DNA from: Nocardioides salarius | Lineage (GTDB): Bacteria > Actinomycetota > Actinomycetes > Propionibacteriales > Nocardioidaceae | Direction of reading: 5' to 3' | Assembly (NCBI RefSeq): GCF_016907435.1 | Contig: NZ_JAFBBZ010000001.1 | Location: 1-64,000, forward strand | DNA length: 64,000 nt | In this document: positions 55,348 to 64,000 of the stretch, in pieces | Layout: each line of letters starts with the position of its first letter | Position numbering within the stretch: the stretch's first letter is position 1 | The notes under the pieces: model-generated | What the model was told of the DNA's origin: nothing | Databases searched by the model: none | Seen by the model: the letters and a program-made list of their open reading frames with translations, nothing else | Position numbers and translations under genes: made by a program

Positions 55348-56234
55348 TGTGCCTCGGGCAGCGGCGGGGGTGTGCCGCCCCACTCGGGGCAGATGGACCG
55401 GTGGGCGCACCAGTCACAGGCACGGCTGCGCCTGGGCAGCCACTCGCCACTCTCGCGGGCGGTGCTGATCGCCTCCCAGATCGCCTGGACCCGGCGCTCG
55501 GTGGCCAGCAGGTCGGCCTCGTCGGGCTCGTAGCGCACGATCTCGCCGTTGCCCAGGTAGACCAGCTGGAGCAGCGCGGGAAGCACACCGCGGGTGCGCC
55601 AGAGCACCAGGGCGTAGAACCGCATCTGGAACAGCGCCCGCTGCTCGAAGCCCACCGCCGGTGAGCGTCCGGTCTTGTAGTCGACCACCCGCAGCGCCCC
55701 GTCGGGTGCCACGTCGAGCCGGTCGACGAAGCCGCGCAGCAGCAGCCTCGACTCCAGCACCGCCTCGACGTAGAGCTCGCGCTCGGCGGGCTCGAGGCGC
55801 GTCGGGTCCTCGAGCGTGAACCAGCGCTCCAGCACGGTGCGGCACGAGGCGAGCCAGTGCGCCAGGTCGGGCGGGGGCCCGCCGTCGGTCCGCCCCGCCG
55901 CGCCGGGGTCGAAGAGCCCGGCCAGCTCGGGCTCCGCGTCGACGAGGGCCTGCCAGGCCGGTGCCAGCATCTCGCCCGCCCGGGCAGGGGTGCGCTCGGC
56001 GGCCGGGAGGTCGAACAGGTCCTCCAGCACCTTGTGCACCAGGGTGCCGCGCACCGCGTCGGCCGACGGCGGCTCGGGAAGCCGGTCGATGGTGCGGAAG
56101 CGGTAGAGCAGCGGGCAGGTGACGAAGTCGCCCGCCCGGCTCGGTGAGAGGGCGCCCACGACCCGGACCCCGTCGACGGGCGTCGAGACGCGCTCGGCCG
56201 GCGAGACGTCGGGGGAGGGGACCGTGCAGCTCAT
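55344..56234 (-). CDS. RecB/Cas4-like PD-(D/E)XK nuclease with Fe-S cysteines
   Basis: The 296-residue protein has LSPSRAGDFVTCPLLYRFRTID (Cys40), a helical region, and the nuclease motif RVVDYKTGRSP (D..K..) near 207 preceded by LRGFVDRLDV. Three C-terminal Cys in CDWCAHRSIC (273, 276, 282), with Cys40, match the 4Fe-4S staple of AddB/Cas4-type RecB nucleases. No helicase and no cas genes are adjacent, so it acts alone or with distant partners. TAGGGT 7 nt before ATG 56234 supports the start. Confidence 0.92.
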   Translation of the reverse strand: MSCTVPSPDVSPAERVSTPVDGVRVVGALSPSRAGDFVTCPLLYRFRTIDRLPEPPSADAVRGTLVHKVLEDLFDLPAAERTPARAGEMLAPAWQALVDAEPELAGLFDPGAAGRTDGGPPPDLAHWLASCRTVLERWFTLEDPTRLEPAERELYVEAVLESRLLLRGFVDRLDVAPDGALRVVDYKTGRSPAVGFEQRALFQMRFYALVLWRTRGVLPALLQLVYLGNGEIVRYEPDEADLLATERRVQAIWEAISTARESGEWLPRRSRACDWCAHRSICPEWGGTPPPLPEAH

Positions 56235-56241
56235 GTGGGGA

Positions 56242-56247
56242 ACCCTA
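56242..56247 (-). promoter_or_regulatory. Putative -10 element of the nuclease gene
   Basis: TAGGGT on the minus strand, 7 nt before ATG 56234. Confidence 0.45.
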
Positions 56248-56308
56248 GGCGCGGGCGCCGACAGCCTCGGTGGAGTGGGCGAGCACGAGGGTCCGTGCAA
56301 GGGTCGAC

Positions 56309-56314
56309 TAGCCT
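56309..56314 (+). promoter_or_regulatory. Putative -10 element of the site-2 protease gene
   Basis: TAGCCT ends 6 nt before ATG 56321. Confidence 0.45.
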
Positions 56315-56320
56315 CGAGGG

Positions 56321-57466
56321 ATGTCCGCGACCCCGCCCGAGCCCAGGGCGTCCTCGCGACCGCCGGGCACCTTGAAGGTCGGCACGATCGCCGGCAGCGA
56401 CGTGCTGGTCTCCTCGTCCTGGTTCCTGGTCGCGGGGCTGATCGCCGTGCTCGTGGCACCTCTCGTCGACGACGTGCAACCGGGGCTGGGGAGCCTGAAG
56501 TACCTCGCCGGGGCCGCTTTCGCGGTGCTGCTCTACGGCTCGGTGCTGCTGCACGAGGCCTCCCACGCGGTGGTGGCGCGCCGCTTCGGCTTCACGATCA
56601 GCTCGATCACCCTGCACTTCCTCGGTGGGATGACCTCGATCGAGGGGGAGGCGCGGCGTCCCCGCGAGGAGTTCCTCATCGCCGTGGTCGGCCCGCTCAC
56701 CTCCATCGCCGTCGGGCTGGTCGCTCTCGCCGTGCACCCCTTCACCCCCGACGGGCTGCTGCTGCTCGCGGTCGAGGGCCTGATCTTCGCCAACCTCCTG
56801 GTGGGCGTGCTCAACCTCGTGCCGGGCCTGCCGCTCGACGGGGGCCGGGTCCTGAAGTCGGCCGTGTGGGGCATCACCGGCAACATGCACCGCGGCACCG
56901 TCGTGGCCGGCTGGGGCGGGCGTGCCACCGCCGTCGCCGTGCTGGTCTGGCCGCTGGTCCAGGAGCCCCTGACCGGGGCGCGGCCCGACCTGCTCGACTT
57001 CGCTCTCGTGCTGGTGATCGCGGTCTTCCTGTGGTCGGGCGCGACCGCCGCGATGACCTCGGCCCGCCTGCGCGCGCGACTGCCCCGCCTGGTCGCGCGC
57101 GACCTGGCGCGCCGCACCGTCAGCGTGCCGGCCGAGCTGCCCCTGGCCGAGGCCGTGCGCCGGGCCAACGAGGCGCAGGCCGGCGGCATCGTCACCCTCG
57201 ACCCGAGCGGTCGCCCCGTCGGCCTCGTGAGCGAGGCGGCCCTGCTGGCCACGCCGCAGGAGCGCCGGCCCTGGGTCCCGGCCTCGAGCGTGGCGCGGAC
57301 CCTCGAGGCGGGGCTGCGCCTGCCGCTGGGCATCACGGGGGAGGAGCTGGTGCGCGCCATCACCTCCACCCCGTCGGCGGAGTACCTCCTGGTGCACCCC
57401 GACGAGTCGATCTACGGGGTGCTGGCCACCGACGACGTGGACCGCGCCTTTCGCGAATCGCGCTGA
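56321..57466 (+). CDS. Site-2 protease family intramembrane metalloprotease with CBS-like end
   Basis: The 381-residue protease has the zinc motif VLLHEASHAVVARR (His78, Glu79, His82) in a helix, and LVPGLPLDGGRVLKS near 170 with the Asp ligand. It has about six helices. Residues ~265-380 contain a CBS-like pair (RRTVSVPAELPLAEAV; GGIVTLDPSGRPVGLVSEAALLA), which suggests regulation by nucleotides. Substrates, probably membrane anti-sigma factors, are not known. Confidence 0.92.
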   Translation: MSATPPEPRASSRPPGTLKVGTIAGSDVLVSSSWFLVAGLIAVLVAPLVDDVQPGLGSLKYLAGAAFAVLLYGSVLLHEASHAVVARRFGFTISSITLHFLGGMTSIEGEARRPREEFLIAVVGPLTSIAVGLVALAVHPFTPDGLLLLAVEGLIFANLLVGVLNLVPGLPLDGGRVLKSAVWGITGNMHRGTVVAGWGGRATAVAVLVWPLVQEPLTGARPDLLDFALVLVIAVFLWSGATAAMTSARLRARLPRLVARDLARRTVSVPAELPLAEAVRRANEAQAGGIVTLDPSGRPVGLVSEAALLATPQERRPWVPASSVARTLEAGLRLPLGITGEELVRAITSTPSAEYLLVHPDESIYGVLATDDVDRAFRESR

Positions 57467-57481
57467 CCCCGCGGCGGCGCC

Positions 57482-57487
57482 TAGGGT
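57482..57487 (+). promoter_or_regulatory. Putative -10 element of trmI (leaderless)
   Basis: TAGGGT ends 6 nt before GTG 57494. Confidence 0.5.
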
Positions 57488-57493
57488 TCGCCC

Positions 57494-58507
57494 GTGTCCG
57501 AGCAGCCGAACCCGACCGAGATCGACGAGCCGACCCCGAGCCAGCAGCAGCCGGGGACGGCGTACCCGGACGTGCCCGCCGAGGCCTGGTCCGGCGTGCA
57601 CCGGGGCCCGCTGCGCGAGGGCGAGTGGGTGCGCCTGACCGACAGCAAGGGGCGCAAGCACAACTTCGAGCTCCAGGCCGGCAAGCGCTTCTTCTCCAAC
57701 AAGGGCCACCTCGACCACGACGACCTGATCGGCCGCGAGGAGGGCTTCACCCTCGCCAGCTCCGCCGGCGGCGAGTACCTGGTCTTCCGCCCCCTGCTCT
57801 CGGAGTTCGTGGTCTCGATGCCGCGCGGCGCGGCGGTGGTCTACCCCAAGGACGCCGCCCAGATCGTGGCGATGGCCGACATCTTCCCGGGCGCCCGGGT
57901 CGTCGAGGCCGGGGTCGGCTCCGGCGCCCTGACCTGCTCGCTGCTGCGGGCGGTCGGGCCGTGGGGAAGGGTGTCGTCCTTCGAGCGCCGCGAGGAGTTC
58001 GCCGACGTCGCCCGCCGCAACGTCAACCAGTTCTTCGGTGCTCCCGCCGACGCGACCCACCCCGCCTGGGAGCTCACCCTGGGCGACCTCGCCGAGGCCC
58101 TGCCCGCGTCGGGCGAGCGCTGCGACCGGATCATCCTCGACATGCTCGCGCCGTGGGAGTGCCTCGACGCCGCCGCCGGAGCACTCGTGCCCGGCGGCAT
58201 CGTGTGCGCCTACGTCGCCACCACCACCCAGCTCTCGCGCTTCGTCGAGACCGTGCGTGCCCACGGCGGCTTCACCGAGCCGCAGCCCTGGGAGAGCCTG
58301 GTGCGCGACTGGCACGTCGAGGGCCTGGCCGTGCGCCCCGGCCACAAGATGATCGGTCACACCGCGTTCCTGGTCACCGCCCGGCGCCTGGCCCCCGGCC
58401 AGAAGCCGCTGCGCAAGACCCGGCGCCCGGCACCGGGCGCCTACGGCCCCGACTACTCCGGGCCCCGGCCGCCGGGGCTGCCCGTGGAGCCGGACCCCCA
58501 GGACTGA
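57494..58507 (+). CDS. trmI: tRNA (adenine-58-N1)-methyltransferase TrmI
   Basis: The 337-residue enzyme methylates A58 in the tRNA T-loop with SAM. An N-terminal beta domain (SKGRKHNFELQAGKRFFSNKG) precedes the Rossmann core with VVEAGVGSGALTCSLLRAVG near 137 and IILDMLAPWECLDA near 215. The C-terminus is disordered and Pro-rich. Actinobacterial genomes typically place it next to the proteasome ATPase gene, as here. Confidence 0.95.
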   Translation: MSEQPNPTEIDEPTPSQQQPGTAYPDVPAEAWSGVHRGPLREGEWVRLTDSKGRKHNFELQAGKRFFSNKGHLDHDDLIGREEGFTLASSAGGEYLVFRPLLSEFVVSMPRGAAVVYPKDAAQIVAMADIFPGARVVEAGVGSGALTCSLLRAVGPWGRVSSFERREEFADVARRNVNQFFGAPADATHPAWELTLGDLAEALPASGERCDRIILDMLAPWECLDAAAGALVPGGIVCAYVATTTQLSRFVETVRAHGGFTEPQPWESLVRDWHVEGLAVRPGHKMIGHTAFLVTARRLAPGQKPLRKTRRPAPGAYGPDYSGPRPPGLPVEPDPQD

Positions 58508-58565
58508 GCCTCGGCAAATCTCGCCCGCACCTCGGCGAGCCTCTTCCCTGACGAGGTGTCGCGGG

Positions 58566-58571
58566 TAGGGT
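58566..58571 (+). promoter_or_regulatory. Putative -10 element of arc
   Basis: TAGGGT 25 nt before ATG 58597; the mRNA would have a short leader containing GGAGG (58585-58589) 7 nt before the start. Confidence 0.4.
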
Positions 58572-58596
58572 CGAGAGCCACACAGGAGGTGCGCTG

Positions 58597-60381
58597 ATGT
58601 CGACATCCGATGGCAACTCGAACACCGGTCAGTCCCGCTCGTCCGGCCGCAGCCCGGAAGAGCTGCTCGGCCAGGTCCGCTTCCTGGAGGCCGAGGTCTC
58701 CGACCTGCGCCGCCGCCTGAGCGAGAGCCCCGGGTCCTCCCGCGGCCTGGAGATGCGCCTCAGCGACGCCCAGCGCTCGCTGGCCGCCGTCACCTCGCAG
58801 AACGAGCGCCTGGCCCAGACCCTGCGCGAGGCCCGCGACCAGATCACCAAGCTCAAGGAGGAGGTCGACCGGCTGGCCCAGCCACCGGCCGGCTTCGGCA
58901 CCTTCCTGGCCCGCAACGACGACGACTCCGTCGACGTCTTCACCGGCGGTCGCAAGCTGCGCGTCAACGTCAGCCCGGGCGTCGAGCTCGACGAGCTGAC
59001 CCGCGGCCAGGAGGTCATGCTCAACGAGGCCATGAACGTCGTGGCCGCCCTCGACTTCGAGCAGGTCGGCGAGGTCGTGATGTTCAAGGAGCTGCTCGCC
59101 GACGGCGATCGAGCGCTGGTCATCGCCAACGCCGACGAGGAGCGCGTGGTCCGGCTCGCCGAGCCGCTGCGCGGCGACACGATCCGCGCCGGCGACTCGC
59201 TGCTGCTCGACGCCCGCGCCGGCTACGTCTACGAGAAGGTGCCGAAGTCCGAGGTCGAGGAGCTGGTGCTCGAGGAGGTCCCCGACATCGCCTACGAGTC
59301 GATCGGTGGCCTCAGCGGCCAGATCGAGGCGATCCAGGACGCCGTGGAGCTTCCCTACCTCTACCCCGAGCTGTTCAAGGAGCACGAGCTGAAGCCGCCC
59401 AAGGGCGTCCTGCTCTACGGCCCGCCGGGCTGCGGCAAGACCCTGATCGCCAAGGCGGTGGCCAACTCGCTGGCCAAGAAGGTCGCGGCGCGCAACGCGG
59501 AGTCGGGCCAGGGCACCGAGGTCAAGTCCTACTTCCTCAACATCAAGGGCCCCGAGCTGCTCAACAAGTACGTCGGCGAGACCGAGCGCCACATCCGGCT
59601 GGTCTTCCAGCGGGCCCGTGAGAAGGCCAGCAGCGGCACCCCGGTCATCGTGTTCTTCGACGAGATGGACTCGCTGTTCCGCACCCGCGGCAGCGGGGTC
59701 TCCTCCGACGTCGAGAACACCATCGTCCCGCAGCTGCTGAGCGAGATCGACGGCGTCGAGCTGCTCGAGAACGTCCTGGTCATCGGCGCCTCCAACCGCG
59801 AGGACATGATCGACCCCGCGATCCTGCGCCCCGGTCGCCTCGACGTGAAGATCAAGATCGAGCGCCCTGACGCCGAGTCGGCCCGCGACATCTTCAGCAA
59901 GTACCTGACCCCGGGCCTGCCGCTGCACAGCGACGACCTGGGCGAGTTCGGCGGCGACCGCTCCGCGTGCGTCGACGCGATGATCCGGGCCACGGTCGAG
60001 CGCATGTACGCCGAGACCGAGGAGAACCGCTTCCTCGAGGTCACCTACGCCAACGGCGACAAGGAGGTCCTGTACTTCAAGGACTTCAACTCCGGGGCGA
60101 TGCTGCAGAACATCGTGGACCGCGCCAAGAAGATGGCGATCAAGGACTTCATCGACCACGACCAGCACGGGCTGCGCGTCAGCCACCTGCTGCAGGCGTG
60201 CGTCGACGAGTTCAAGGAGAACGAGGACCTGCCCAACACCACCAACCCCGACGACTGGGCACGGATCTCGGGCAAGAAGGGCGAGCGCATCGTCTTCATC
60301 CGCACCCTGGTCACCGGCAAGCAGGGCACCGAGCCGGGCCGCTCCATCGACACCGTGGCCAACACCGGCCAGTACCTCTAG
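58597..60381 (+). CDS. arc: Proteasome-associated AAA ATPase ARC/Mpa
   Basis: The 594-residue unfoldase delivers pupylated proteins to the 20S proteasome. It has an N-terminal coiled coil (about 20-90, [20 protein letters not shown]), which binds Pup. OB-type domains follow, then the AAA core with Walker [14 protein letters not shown] near 273, Walker [13 protein letters not shown] near 350 and [16 protein letters not shown]. The C-terminus NTGQYL holds the penultimate Tyr that docks into the proteasome ring. GGAGG at 7 nt supports ATG 58597. Confidence 0.97.
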   Translation: MSTSDGNSNTGQSRSSGRSPEELLGQVRFLEAEVSDLRRRLSESPGSSRGLEMRLSDAQRSLAAVTSQNERLAQTLREARDQITKLKEEVDRLAQPPAGFGTFLARNDDDSVDVFTGGRKLRVNVSPGVELDELTRGQEVMLNEAMNVVAALDFEQVGEVVMFKELLADGDRALVIANADEERVVRLAEPLRGDTIRAGDSLLLDARAGYVYEKVPKSEVEELVLEEVPDIAYESIGGLSGQIEAIQDAVELPYLYPELFKEHELKPPKGVLLYGPPGCGKTLIAKAVANSLAKKVAARNAESGQGTEVKSYFLNIKGPELLNKYVGETERHIRLVFQRAREKASSGTPVIVFFDEMDSLFRTRGSGVSSDVENTIVPQLLSEIDGVELLENVLVIGASNREDMIDPAILRPGRLDVKIKIERPDAESARDIFSKYLTPGLPLHSDDLGEFGGDRSACVDAMIRATVERMYAETEENRFLEVTYANGDKEVLYFKDFNSGAMLQNIVDRAKKMAIKDFIDHDQHGLRVSHLLQACVDEFKENEDLPNTTNPDDWARISGKKGERIVFIRTLVTGKQGTEPGRSIDTVANTGQYL

Positions 60382-60401
60382 GCCGCACGCACGAGCTCGG
60401 C

Positions 60402-61028
60402 TCAGGTGGGCCGGGTGGCCACGGCGCGGTAGCCGTAGGTCCAGGGGCGGCCGACCGCGGGGCCGGGCAGGTAGCGCTGCTCGCTGTCCTCGACCCTCAG
60501 GCCGGCGTCGGCCACCAGCCGCAGCGGGTCGCGGGTCAGGTGGCAGCCGCCGGCCACGCGGCGCTGCACCGGCTCGAGACGGTGCTGCCAGGCACGCACC
60601 CGGTCGTCGGGAGAGACGCCGTGCTCGAGCAGGTGCAGCCGGCCGCCCGGTCGCAGCACCCGGTGCACCTCGCGCGCCGCGAGCGCGGCGTCGGGGATGG
60701 TGCACAGGCTGAACGTGCACAGCACGGCGTCGTACGCCGCGTCGGGTGCGTCGAGGCGCTGGCCGTCGAGGCCGACCCGCCGCACCGGCACCCGGCTCTC
60801 GCTGCGCCGGTCCTGCGACAACGACCAGCCCAGGTCGGAGGGCTCGACCGCGTCGAGCGAGACCACCTCCGGCGGCAGGTGCTCGATGTTGAGCCCGGAC
60901 CCGAACCCGATCTCCAGGACACGGCCGGTGAGGCCCGCGCAGGTGGCTGCCCGCAGCTGCTGCACCGGCGGCGTGGCCAGCGCCCGGTCGACCAGGCGCG
61001 GCAGGACGCGTTCCTCCCACATGCTCAT
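60402..61028 (-). CDS. Class I SAM-dependent methyltransferase (UbiE-like)
   Basis: The 208-residue enzyme has the SAM loop [19 protein letters not shown] near 35 and [20 protein letters not shown], followed by [17 protein letters not shown] near 125. This is a Methyltransf_11 type, like UbiE and phosphatidylethanolamine methyltransferases. It sits on the opposite strand between arc and dop, which is atypical for the Pup locus. ATG 61028 has TAGGGT 6 nt upstream. Confidence 0.9.
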   Translation of the reverse strand: MSMWEERVLPRLVDRALATPPVQQLRAATCAGLTGRVLEIGFGSGLNIEHLPPEVVSLDAVEPSDLGWSLSQDRRSESRVPVRRVGLDGQRLDAPDAAYDAVLCTFSLCTIPDAALAAREVHRVLRPGGRLHLLEHGVSPDDRVRAWQHRLEPVQRRVAGGCHLTRDPLRLVADAGLRVEDSEQRYLPGPAVGRPWTYGYRAVATRPT

Positions 61029-61034
61029 GCCCCG

Positions 61035-61040
61035 ACCCTA
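61035..61040 (-). promoter_or_regulatory. Putative -10 element of the inserted methyltransferase gene
   Basis: TAGGGT on the minus strand, 6 nt before ATG 61028. It faces away from TAGGCT at 61069-61074. Confidence 0.45.
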
Positions 61041-61068
61041 CGGCCGGACCTCGCGCAGGCGCCCCGCG

Positions 61069-61074
61069 TAGGCT
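61069..61074 (+). promoter_or_regulatory. Putative -10 element of dop (leaderless)
   Basis: TAGGCT ends 6 nt before ATG 61081. Confidence 0.5.
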
Positions 61075-61080
61075 CGGGGC

Positions 61081-62589
61081 ATGAGTGTCAGACGGGTGAT
61101 GGGGACCGAGGTCGAGTACGGCATCTCGGTGCCGGGCCAGCCGGGCGCGAACCCGATGGTCGCGTCCTCGCAGGTGGTCAACGCCTACGCGAGCGCGACC
61201 GTGAAGGCACGCCGGGCCCGGTGGGACTTCGAGGAGGAGTCGCCGCTGCGCGACGCCCGAGGCTTCGACATGTCGCGCCAGGTGGCCGACCAGTCCCAGC
61301 TCACCGACGAGGACCTGGGGCTGGCCAACGTCATCCTCACCAACGGCGCACGCCTCTACGTCGACCACGCCCACCCGGAGTTCTCCACCCCCGAGGTCAC
61401 CACGCCCCTCGACATCGTGCGCTGGGACAAGGCCGGCGAGCTGGTGATGCTCGACGCCGCCCGGCGCGCCGGGCAGCTCCCCGGCGGGGCGCCGATCGTG
61501 CTCTACAAGAACAACACCGACGGCAAGGGCGCCTCCTACGGCGCGCACGAGAACTACCTGATGCGCCGCTCCACGCCGTTCGCCGACATCGTCCACCACC
61601 TGACGCCGTTCTTCGTCAGCCGCCAGGTCGTCTGCGGCGCCGGACGTGTCGGCATCGGCCCCGACGGGCGCGAGCACGGCTACCAGATCAGCCAGCGCGC
61701 CGACTTCTTCGAGGTCGAGGTCGGTCTCGAGACGACGCTCAAGCGCCCGATCATCAACACCCGCGACGAGCCGCACGCCGACCCCGAGAAGTACCGCCGC
61801 CTGCACGTCATCATCGGCGACGCCAACCTCGCGGAGGTCTCGACGTACCTCAAGGTCGGCACCACCGCCCTGGTGCTGGCGATGATCGAGGACCGGTTCA
61901 TCGACGCCGACCTGAGCGTCGAGAGCCCCGTCTCCGCTCTGCGGGCGGTCTCCCACGACCCGGGCCTCACGCACCTGCTGACGCTGCGCGACGGGCGCCG
62001 CCTGACCGCGGTGCAGCTGCAGATGGAGTACCTCGACCTGGCGCGCAAGTACGTCGAGGACCGGCTCGGTGCCGACGCCGACCCCCAGACCGTCGACGTG
62101 CTCGCCCGCTGGGAGTCGGTGCTCGACCGGCTCGAGCGCGACCCGATGTCGCTGGCCGGCGAGCTCGACTGGGTGGCCAAGCTCAAGCTGCTCGAGCAGT
62201 ACCGCCAGCGCGACGCCCTGGCCTGGGACGACGCCAAGCTGCAGCTCATCGACTACCAGTACTCCGACATCCGTCCCGACAAGGGGCTCTACCAGCGCCT
62301 GGTCCGGGCCGGGCGCATCGAGCGGCTGCTCGACGACGCCGCGGTCGAGGACGCGATGCACGACCCGCCGCACGACACGCGGGCCTACTTCCGGGGCCGC
62401 TGCCTGGAGAAGTTCCCCGACGCCGTGGCGGCGGCGTCGTGGGACTCCGTGATCTTCGACCTGCCGGGGCGCGAGTCGCTGCAGCGGGTGCCGACGATCG
62501 ACCCGCTGCGCGGCAGCCGGGCCCACGTGGGCGAGCTGATGGACCGCTGCACCAGCGCCTCCGAGCTCTTCGCGGCCCTCACCAGCTGA
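61081..62589 (+). CDS. dop: Pup deamidase/depupylase Dop
   Basis: The 502-residue carboxylate-amine ligase-fold enzyme converts the C-terminal Gln of Pup to Glu and also removes Pup from substrates. It starts [19 protein letters not shown]. Further features are [20 protein letters not shown] with the catalytic Asp region, [20 protein letters not shown], and the Dop-specific loop with [19 protein letters not shown] near 50. The pup gene, 27 bp on, encodes a GGQ-ending Pup that requires this deamidation. Confidence 0.97.
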   Translation: MSVRRVMGTEVEYGISVPGQPGANPMVASSQVVNAYASATVKARRARWDFEEESPLRDARGFDMSRQVADQSQLTDEDLGLANVILTNGARLYVDHAHPEFSTPEVTTPLDIVRWDKAGELVMLDAARRAGQLPGGAPIVLYKNNTDGKGASYGAHENYLMRRSTPFADIVHHLTPFFVSRQVVCGAGRVGIGPDGREHGYQISQRADFFEVEVGLETTLKRPIINTRDEPHADPEKYRRLHVIIGDANLAEVSTYLKVGTTALVLAMIEDRFIDADLSVESPVSALRAVSHDPGLTHLLTLRDGRRLTAVQLQMEYLDLARKYVEDRLGADADPQTVDVLARWESVLDRLERDPMSLAGELDWVAKLKLLEQYRQRDALAWDDAKLQLIDYQYSDIRPDKGLYQRLVRAGRIERLLDDAAVEDAMHDPPHDTRAYFRGRCLEKFPDAVAAASWDSVIFDLPGRESLQRVPTIDPLRGSRAHVGELMDRCTSASELFAALTS

Positions 62590-62604
62590 GGCGGGCCCGT
62601 CGGC

Positions 62605-62610
62605 TAGGGT
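62605..62610 (+). promoter_or_regulatory. Putative -10 element of pup (leaderless)
   Basis: TAGGGT ends 6 nt before ATG 62617, giving pup-prcB-prcA a possible promoter of its own. Confidence 0.5.
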
Positions 62611-62616
62611 CGGAGC

Positions 62617-62814
62617 ATGGCCCAGGAGCAGAAGCAGCCGCGCAAGTCGACGGAGACCGAGGAGTCGGTCGAGACCGCCCCGGAGACCGACGTCGCCGAG
62701 CGCAAGGAGGCGCTCGACAGCGACGTCGACGACATCCTCGACGAGATCGACGACGTGCTGGAGTCCAACGCCGAGGACTTCGTGAAGTCGTTCATCCAGA
62801 AGGGCGGCCAGTGA
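62617..62814 (+). CDS. pup: Prokaryotic ubiquitin-like protein Pup
   Basis: This 65-residue acidic, mostly disordered protein tags substrates for the proteasome. It has the helical ARC-binding region [20 protein letters not shown] and ends [10 protein letters not shown]. The final Gln must be deamidated by Dop before PafA can ligate it to Lys. Its TGA overlaps the prcB GTG start. Confidence 0.98.
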   Translation: MAQEQKQPRKSTETEESVETAPETDVAERKEALDSDVDDILDEIDDVLESNAEDFVKSFIQKGGQ

Positions 62815-63656
62815 GCGGGGGCGACCCGCGCCTGCCGGCCGGCTACCTGCAGCCCGGCACGTCGTCCTTCGCCGACTTCCTGGCCTCCCAGTCGCCCGAG
62901 CTGCTGCCGGGGCGCCGCACGCTGCCCGCGGGACAGGCCCACGACCTGGCGCCGCACGGCACCACGATCGTGGCGGCGACGTACCCCGGCGGGGTGCTGC
63001 TGGCCGGTGACCGCCGCGCCACGATGGGCAACATCATCGCCTCGCGCGACATCGAGAAGGTCTTCGCCACCGACGAGTTCTCCGCCGCCGGCATCGCCGG
63101 CACGGCCGGGCTGGCCGTCGAGCTGGTGCGGCTCTTCCAGACCGAGCTCGAGCACTACGAGAAGATCGAGGGCACCCGGCTCAGCCTCGACGGCAAGGCG
63201 AACCGGCTCTCGGCGCTGATCCGCGGCAACCTCGGGATGGCCATGCAGGGCCTCGCCGTGGTGCCGCTCTTCGTCGGTTACGACGTCGACGCCGCGGCCG
63301 GGCGCATCTTCAGCTACGACGTGACCGGCGGGCGCTACGAGGAGACCGGCTACCACGCGGTGGGCTCCGGCTCGCTCTTCGCCCGGGGCGCGCTGAAGAA
63401 GCTCTACCGCCCCGACCTGGGCGAGGACGACGTCATCACCCTGGCCGTGCAGGCGCTCTACGACGCCGCCGACGACGACTCCGCCACCGGCGGGCCCGAC
63501 GTGGCGCGGCGGATCTTCCCGATGGTGCACCTGATCGGCGCCGAGGGTGGGCGCACGATCGAGGAGGAGCGCGTCGCGGAGGTCTCCGAGCGCGTCATCG
63601 CCGGCCGGATGGGCCGGCCCGACGGACCCCACGCCCCGCTGACCGGAGGTGCCTGA
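62811..63656 (+). CDS. prcB: Proteasome beta subunit (propeptide form)
   Basis: The 281-residue precursor has a 50-residue propeptide (with [17 protein letters not shown]) and then [22 protein letters not shown]. Autocleavage leaves Thr51 as the catalytic N-terminus; the Asp and Lys of the triad fall in DRRA and DIEKVF. GTG 62811 overlaps the pup stop, so expression is coupled. Confidence 0.97.
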   Translation: MSGGDPRLPAGYLQPGTSSFADFLASQSPELLPGRRTLPAGQAHDLAPHGTTIVAATYPGGVLLAGDRRATMGNIIASRDIEKVFATDEFSAAGIAGTAGLAVELVRLFQTELEHYEKIEGTRLSLDGKANRLSALIRGNLGMAMQGLAVVPLFVGYDVDAAAGRIFSYDVTGGRYEETGYHAVGSGSLFARGALKKLYRPDLGEDDVITLAVQALYDAADDDSATGGPDVARRIFPMVHLIGAEGGRTIEEERVAEVSERVIAGRMGRPDGPHAPLTGGA

Positions 63657-63660
63657 GCCG

Positions 63661-64000
63661 ATGAGCGCTCCCTTCTACGTCTCGCCCGAGCAGCTGATGA
63701 AGGACCGGGCCGACTTCGCCCGCAAGGGCATCGCCCGCGGCCGCTCGGTCGTGGCCGTCCAGTACGCCGACGGCATCCTCTTCGCCTCCGAGAACCCCTC
63801 CCAGGCGCTGCACAAGGTCTCGGAGATCTACGACCGCATCGCCTTCGCGGCCGTCGGTCGCTACAACGAGTTCGAGAACCTGCGCATCGCGGGGGTGCGG
63901 CTGGCCGACATGCGCGGCTACGCCTACGACCGCCGTGACGTGAGCGGGCGGGGGCTGGCCAACGCCTACGCCCAGACGCTGGGCACGATCTTCTCGAGCG
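63661..64000 (+). CDS. prcA: Proteasome alpha subunit, N-terminal part (cut by window edge)
   Basis: The first 113 codons are visible. The sequence starts [20 protein letters not shown] and continues [20 protein letters not shown] and [20 protein letters not shown], the alpha-subunit signature. It forms the outer gating rings of the 20S core and lacks a propeptide. ATG 63661 lies 4 bp after the prcB stop. pafA is expected next, outside the window. Confidence 0.96.
   Translation, partial: MSAPFYVSPEQLMKDRADFARKGIARGRSVVAVQYADGILFASENPSQALHKVSEIYDRIAFAAVGRYNEFENLRIAGVRLADMRGYAYDRRDVSGRGLANAYAQTLGTIFSS

Noticed and set aside
55344..56234. Cas4 of a CRISPR system
   Set aside because: The Fe-S nuclease fold is similar, but there is no repeat-spacer array and no other cas gene in the window.
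58453..62526. 1357-codon minus-strand open frame opposite arc and dop
   Set aside because: Same codon-bias artefact; the plus strand holds well-matched proteasome genes and the methyltransferase lies in a segment of another minus-strand frame.

Overview
The window is dense, very GC-rich actinobacterial chromosome. A Pup-proteasome locus (arc, dop, pup, prcB, prcA), a mycothiol ligase (mshC), GuaB1, DUF3090, DUF5703, a class F sortase and many GTG starts together point to the Actinomycetes. The overall gene content resembles Nocardioides or other Nocardioidaceae; that family assignment is inference. I see no insertion sequence, prophage, CRISPR array or rRNA. There is one tRNA (Leu, anticodon GAG).

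Layout. 1-8 kb: the start of a cyanophycinase, a SixA-like phosphatase, serB, a large zinc-ribbon membrane protein, a fused SecDF and an unrecognised 258-residue protein. 7.7-11.4 kb: a lone ABC ATPase, an NfeD-SPFH membrane pair and a TauE exporter. 11.4-19.2 kb: lipase-like hydrolase, GDPD, catalase with an operator-like palindrome, SpoIIE-type phosphatase, class F sortase, a luciferase-like/FMN-reductase pair and a YbhB protein. 19.3-25.4 kb: siroheme synthase, TrmH methyltransferase, a HIT-like protein, peptide deformylase, and two acyl-CoA dehydrogenases behind a palindromic operator. 25.5-32.3 kb: a histone-tail-like Lys/Ala protein with two small neighbours, DUF2252, galactokinase, an ankyrin protein, GuaB1 and a LysR effector domain without its HTH.

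32.5-35.7 kb holds the most interesting cassette: three translationally coupled genes for an acyl-CoA-dehydrogenase-like protein, a PIG-L deacetylase fused to a NodS-like methyltransferase, and a small family-2 glycosyltransferase. Together they recall the activities that build lipo-chitooligosaccharides, and they probably modify a glycan or glycolipid. 35.7-43.7 kb: secreted hydrolase, cation exchanger, tRNA-Leu, M20 peptidase, UppP, aldo/keto reductase, CorA. 43.7-48 kb: the conserved actinobacterial block of phosphatase, DUF3090, SCO1664-like kinase fold, mshC and PAC2. 48.2-52.6 kb: cobalamin-dependent methionine synthase and a coupled HAD phosphatase. 52.6-55.3 kb: a small secreted protein coupled to a NarL-type sensor kinase and response regulator, preceded by a perfect palindrome. 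55.3-64 kb: a Cas4/RecB-like nuclease, a site-2 protease, TrmI and the Pup-proteasome genes, with a methyltransferase gene inserted on the opposite strand.

A window-wide pattern: about 26 genes have a TANNNT hexamer ending 6-8 nt before the start codon and usually no Shine-Dalgarno sequence. This is the signature of leaderless mRNAs and was used to choose several starts.
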